Positions 60,398 to 64,000 of a stretch of DNA of 64,000 nucleotides are shown here, piece after piece. Source of the stretch: Manihot esculenta (Eukaryota > Streptophyta > Magnoliopsida > Malpighiales > Euphorbiaceae); contig NC_035168.2 of NCBI RefSeq assembly GCF_001659605.2, positions 6,256,058 through 6,320,057 of the forward strand. The letters run 5' to 3'. The notes beneath the pieces were generated by a model, which was not told the origin of the DNA, made no database searches, and saw only the letters and a list, made by a program, of their open reading frames with translations. Position 1 is the stretch's first letter. Every line of letters starts with the position of its first letter. The position numbers and the translations under genes are program-made.

Positions 60398-60436
60398 TTG
60401 CTTGAGGACAAGCAAAAAGCTAGGTGTGGGGGTATT
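60398..60436 (+). other. Element D terminal stem-loop and polypurine tract, before LTR 3
   Basis: TTGCTTG-AGGA-CAAGCAA (60,398-60,415), then AGGTGTGGGGGTATT up to the LTR. The GAGGACAAGC…GTGTGGGGG order is typical of Athila/Tat elements. Confidence 0.87.
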
Positions 60437-61881
60437 TGATCAAGCATAATTTAGCCACATTTTTATTATATTTATTACTTTTTATTTACACATTTTTCTA
60501 GCTTAATTTGTGTTTTTGTCATGTTTTTGCAGAAAAGGAAGAAATTGGAAAGATTGAGAAAAAGTGAAGAAAAAGCTGGAAAAGTGATTGGGTCTGAGTG
60601 ATTTGGCCAAATCACTCGCAGGAACTGGCCAAATCACTCGCAGAGACAGAGACAGAAACTGGACTGAACCCCAGGAAGCGATTGGGGCAAATTGAGCAAG
60701 TGATTTGCCCAAATCACTCGCAGAATCTGCCCAAATCACTTTGATAGCAGAAAATACAGCAGAGGCGGGAAAAGAGCAGAAAATCCAAATTCAAAGGAAA
60801 GAAGTCCAAACCCACTTCAAACACTACAAGATCAATCCCAAGAGCCACGCCCCTCATTTAGAGAGTTCCATTCTCAATCAAACACAAAATTCAAAGAGGA
60901 ATCAAAAACTACAAAGAAGACCAAATCAAATTGAGATTACAAAACCCTAATCAAATTGGACTTGGGACTCTCCAGCTATAAAAGGGCAGCATCAAAGGCA
61001 TCTCAGGATCTCTTCCAGCATCTGCCATCCTCGGAAATTCTCCAGCAACACAGCAGAAACTTTCTTTCTTTCTTTTCTTCTTTATTTTTGTATTTTAGTC
61101 ACCATGAGTGGCTAAATTCATTATTTTCTAGTTGAAGTTGAGAATATTCAAATTTGTGATGAATTGGGAGGTTTAATACTCCATTGTTGAACTCTTGCTT
61201 GTTTCAATATTTATGCAATCTGATTCTTTCTATAATTATTGCTTTGCTTTTAGAATCAATTAAGGCCTGTTGCTTTTAATTGCATAAGTAATATGTTGTT
61301 TGAATGGTTTAGGTCCGTAATTGCTTAGATTGTTTAAACACAAATTTAATCAAGTTGCATAATCTGAACTTGACCACGCGGTTGGCAAGGTTAGAGTTAG
61401 GTTTCTCTAAGTCTTCATGCAGTTAACAGTTGTTCGATGCCAAAGGCCCCAAGGACATTCCTTGGCAACTTGTTAACTAGTGTTTGATTAGCGAACGTTT
61501 CCTAATCAAACTAGAATTAAGGAGGAATTTGGATTGTGAGAAGCGTCTTCCACATCCTAAACTAACTTATTGAAATAAATAAGAGTATCCAAGAAATCAA
61601 TGATCAATTCTGAACAAATTGAATTAGACTCACACTTCAGCTAGAATCTCTTTCTCATTGAAATACCTTTTCAATTAAATTATTGTTCTCTTTTGCTTTT
61701 AGCTTTTAACTCATCAAAACAAACCCCCCTCTTTTACTTATTTGTTATTACTTGCCTTAGTCATTATTAGGAAGATACTTGGTGTCAATTCCCTGTGGTT
61801 CGACCCTATTGCCACTATCTGCAAATTTATTTGTTGATTGATAATAGGTTTATTTTTTACGGCTTCGACAACCGCCTATCA
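60437..61881 (+). repeat. Element D LTR 3
   Basis: 1,445 bp, complete, ending CCTATCA directly against element A gag sequence (GTCATGGTGAAG…). It shares the perfect palindrome and TATAAAAG with LTR 1. Confidence 0.92.
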
Positions 61882-63437
61882 GTCATGGTGAAGATCCTGG
61901 CTGGAGCTGATGGGCCTTCACCTCGGGAACCAGAAGAAGAGGCTGCCCCTCTCCCTCTACCTCTGCCACTGCCCTGAGTTGTGGCTGGAGCTGCTGGCTG
62001 TGCCACACTACCAGAAGCTGTCTGCTGGGGCTGGCCCATAAAAGGTGCTCTAGGACACTCCCGAGCCATGTGTCCCTCCTGTCCACATCTGAAACATGCA
62101 TTAGTCCCAGCCCGACACACTCCCTTGTGTGGCTTCCCACACCTTAGGCATTCTGTACCATCTGAGCCTGAGCTCGAGCCACCGCCTAATCCCAGACCGG
62201 ATTTCAACTTACTCCAGAACTTGTTCTTCTTCGGCTTCTTGGTGGTGTTACTCCACCTCTTGCTACCTGAGCTCTGAGAAGAGGGACCTGGCCCTCCTCT
62301 ACCTGGGGTCTTAACTCCTGAAGACTGGGTCACTGATTGCTTCACTGACCCTTCAATTATAGCACTAGCCTCCATCCTTCGAGCCATATCCACCACAGTG
62401 TGGAAACTTTCCCTCTCAACTGACTGAATCAAAGAGGAGTACCTAGAATGCAGTTTCATGACATATCTCTTGGCTTTCTTCGAATCTGTATCTAGAGCTT
62501 GCCCTGAAAAAGGCAATAGCTCCAAAAATTTATCCGTGTACTCCTCTACACTCATGTGTTCTGTCTGCCTTAGCTACTCAAACTCAATCATCTTCAGTTC
62601 TCTGGAACTGTCTGGAAAAGCCCATCCAGCAAACTCATTTGCAAATTCCTCCCATGACATGCCGTCTAGTCTTGGGTCCACATAACACTTGAACCATTCC
62701 CGTGCCTTTTTGCACTTTAAAGTGAACCCTGCCATTTGAATGGCTCTGCTGTCGTCTGCCCCTAGCTCGTCAGTTATCGTCTTCACTACCCTCAGGTACT
62801 CAAAGGGATCATCCCCTGACTTGTATTTGGGAGCATCCATCTTAAGGTAATCTGTCATCTTCACTTTGCTCCCACCGGCTGAGCTAAGTCTAGAAGGTTT
62901 AGTAACTGGGGCTGCTGGTTCTGTAGGTGGTGGAGGTGGGGGTGCAGCATTCCCCGAGGTGGGGTTTGCCGGGGTAGGATAGAAGGGTGAGGGTGGATAG
63001 GCTGGGTACTGTGGGTAAGGTGGATAGAATGGTGGACAAGGCATGTAGGTAGGGTAGGGGTTAAAGCTGGAATAATCCGATGTGCCTCCCATCGGGTACC
63101 CTGAACCTGTGGGAAGGGTGGATAATGGGGTGGAAAACCATACCCCGAGGCCTAAGCGCCTCCCTGTGACTCCCCTGTCCCTTCTTCCGACATGCTGACA
63201 TCCAGATTCCCATCCCTCCTCTGGTCCTCTTCCGTAACCTCTCTCACATCTGAAGAACTTCCTCCTCTATCTGTCCCCCTTCTGCTAGCATCAAAAGACC
63301 TTCTAGAGTCCCTTGACACTCTTTCTCTGTTTGATCTACATGACATTGCCCTAGGCAATGTCAGGAGGATGGGCGCTCGTGCCCTCATCCTCAGGTGGTA
63401 CTCCAGTCAATCGTGCAGATCGACGAGTTCCTCTCAT
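61882..63437 (-). pseudogene. Element A gag
   Basis: The start ATG is at 63,437 ([12 protein letters not shown] as in B and C). A frameshift soon after moves the reading to another frame with stops near 63,360-63,150. The Gag core reads from 63,092 (PYPTYMPCPPFYPPYPQYP linker, KMTDYLKMDAPKYKSGDDPF), has a CAG-to-TAG change after MIEFE (about 62,574), and continues through MSVEEYTDKFLELLPF. Two intact knuckles follow: CLRCGKPHKGVC and CFRCGQEGHMARECP. A Gly/Arg/Ser-rich tail ends at ARIFTMT, where LTR 3 of D cuts in. At least one frameshift and several stops make it inactive. Confidence 0.88.
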
Positions 63438-63692
63438 CCTATTTTCTGAAAAGCAGTACACATCACACAAACATTAGTATCATATGGTTCATATGGAAAC
63501 ACATGAAACCGCATCACATACATATCATTCATATCATAGCATTAATGCTCATGCATATAATCATGGCATTTCACATCATCATACAAGACAGGACTCAACA
63601 TCCTATCCTAGTGGACATGATCTTCCTATTGTGCTTGACCTTCTATAACATCTATGAGCCCAACACTCTAGGTCCGACCATATGAACCTAGG

Positions 63693-63704
63693 GCTCTGAT
63701 ACCA
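63693..63704 (-). other. Element A primer-binding site
   Basis: Sense TGGTATCAGAGC, three bases from the 5' LTR; initiator tRNA-Met type. Confidence 0.92.
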
Positions 63705-63707
63705 TTC

Positions 63708-64000
63708 TGTAACGACCCGAACATCGGACCGCTACCGGCGCTAGGATCCAGGTCGGCTTAAGGCCGCCGGAACCCGTAGCAAGCCTGACATACAACCTGA
63801 AAACCTGTTTAATCCCACACATGATCAACAACATACATAAAATTTTGAACTTTTCTTTTACCAAGCTCAACCTGTGCATGCCCATAACCATAAACATAAA
63901 CATAAACCCCACACTGGAGCTCTCATCAAATGCTCCAATGGGGCATCTCATCATACACAAGCTTGGAGGAACATAACATCGTAAAACATAGATCATGCTT
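63708..64000 (-). repeat. Element A 5' LTR (only its 3' end is in the window)
   Basis: 293 bases from TGTAACGACCCGAAC. I see no difference from 28,500-28,792 of the 3' LTR. The remaining 2 kb should lie to the right. Confidence 0.92.

Larger units (their letters stand above)
52922..61881 (+). mobile_element. Element D: non-autonomous Athila-like element as a tandem dimer, nested in A
   Basis: Three LTRs (52,922-54,257; 56,091-57,537; 60,437-61,881) alternate with two internal regions. LTR ends are TGATCAAG…CCTATCA. The primer site matches tRNA-Asp, and the Athila/Tat-type purine motifs GAGGACAAGC…GTGTGGGGG precede LTR 3. There is a partial gag-like frame and no RT, RNase H or integrase. The first 109 bp of LTR 1 and about 330 bp of flanking element A are missing, which fits one deletion over the left boundary. 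Confidence 0.88.
28500..64000 (-). mobile_element. Element A: Tekay/Del-like Ty3/gypsy chromovirus, host of three nested elements
   Basis: The minus-strand element has its 3' LTR at 28,500-30,815. Its 5' LTR starts at 63,708 and leaves the window. Both start with TGTAACGACCCGAAC on the plus strand, and the visible 293 bases appear identical. Between them lie the separated parts of A (gag 61,882-63,437; protease/RT 52,072-52,920; RNase H/integrase 40,713-42,715; polypurine tract 30,816-30,830), interrupted by B, C and D. About 250 bp of A is missing beside C and about 330 bp beside D, judged against element B. The lineage call rests on domain order, the chromodomain after integrase and the initiator-Met primer site. 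The left flank is AAATA (28,495-28,499); its expected copy lies outside the window. Confidence 0.92.

Overview
This is plant nuclear DNA, almost certainly from a eudicot. It shows very AT-rich intergenic sequence, one gene with a GT-AG intron whose protein is a BLADE-ON-PETIOLE (NPR5-like) BTB-ankyrin coactivator, and a large nest of plant-type LTR retrotransposons (Tekay/Del-like chromoviruses, an Athila-like element, Ty1/copia). I cannot name the species from sequence alone.

Left third (1 to about 26,500). A low-copy AT-rich region surrounds a single confident host gene, the BOP-type gene at 12,869-15,138 (two exons, 482 aa). Upstream lie old, heavily mutated antisense copia fragments (Gag at about 480-1,180, RT at about 2,985-3,560), a copia LTR end with a decayed primer-binding site, SINE-like tRNA-derived heads, and a short GC-richer patch with two G-boxes (9,120-9,145). 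Three GC-rich islands (1-115, 18,516-18,900, 22,075-22,457) belong to one unnamed repeat family.

Right part (26,500-64,000). This is a nest of insertions. A Ty1/copia element (26,677-28,499) is cut in its integrase region by chromovirus A. A lies on the minus strand, with its 3' LTR at 28,500-30,815 and its 5' LTR starting at 63,708 and leaving the window. Three elements sit inside A: chromovirus B (minus, 30,873-40,665, target duplication CAAGG on both sides), chromovirus C (plus, 42,716-52,013), and D (plus, 52,922-61,881). D is a non-autonomous Athila-like element arranged as a tandem dimer LTR-internal-LTR-internal-LTR. The pieces of A between the guests read, in A's own 5' to 3' order: gag (63,437-61,882), protease-RT (52,920-52,072), RNase H-integrase-chromodomain (42,715-40,713), polypurine tract and 3' LTR.

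The elements share design features. A stem closed by an AGGA or GGGA loop stands just before the polypurine tract in A, B and C, and before both purine tracts in D, which belongs to another lineage. The chromovirus LTRs (2.3-2.5 kb) carry two clusters of an odd palindrome, TTCGGCCGCCGAA in sense orientation; the first cluster lies directly upstream of the TATA box in A and C. D instead carries a dispersed GATTTGCCCAAATCAC motif in both its LTRs and its coding region. None of the elements looks fully intact. B is closest, with one continuous frame interrupted by three stop codons.
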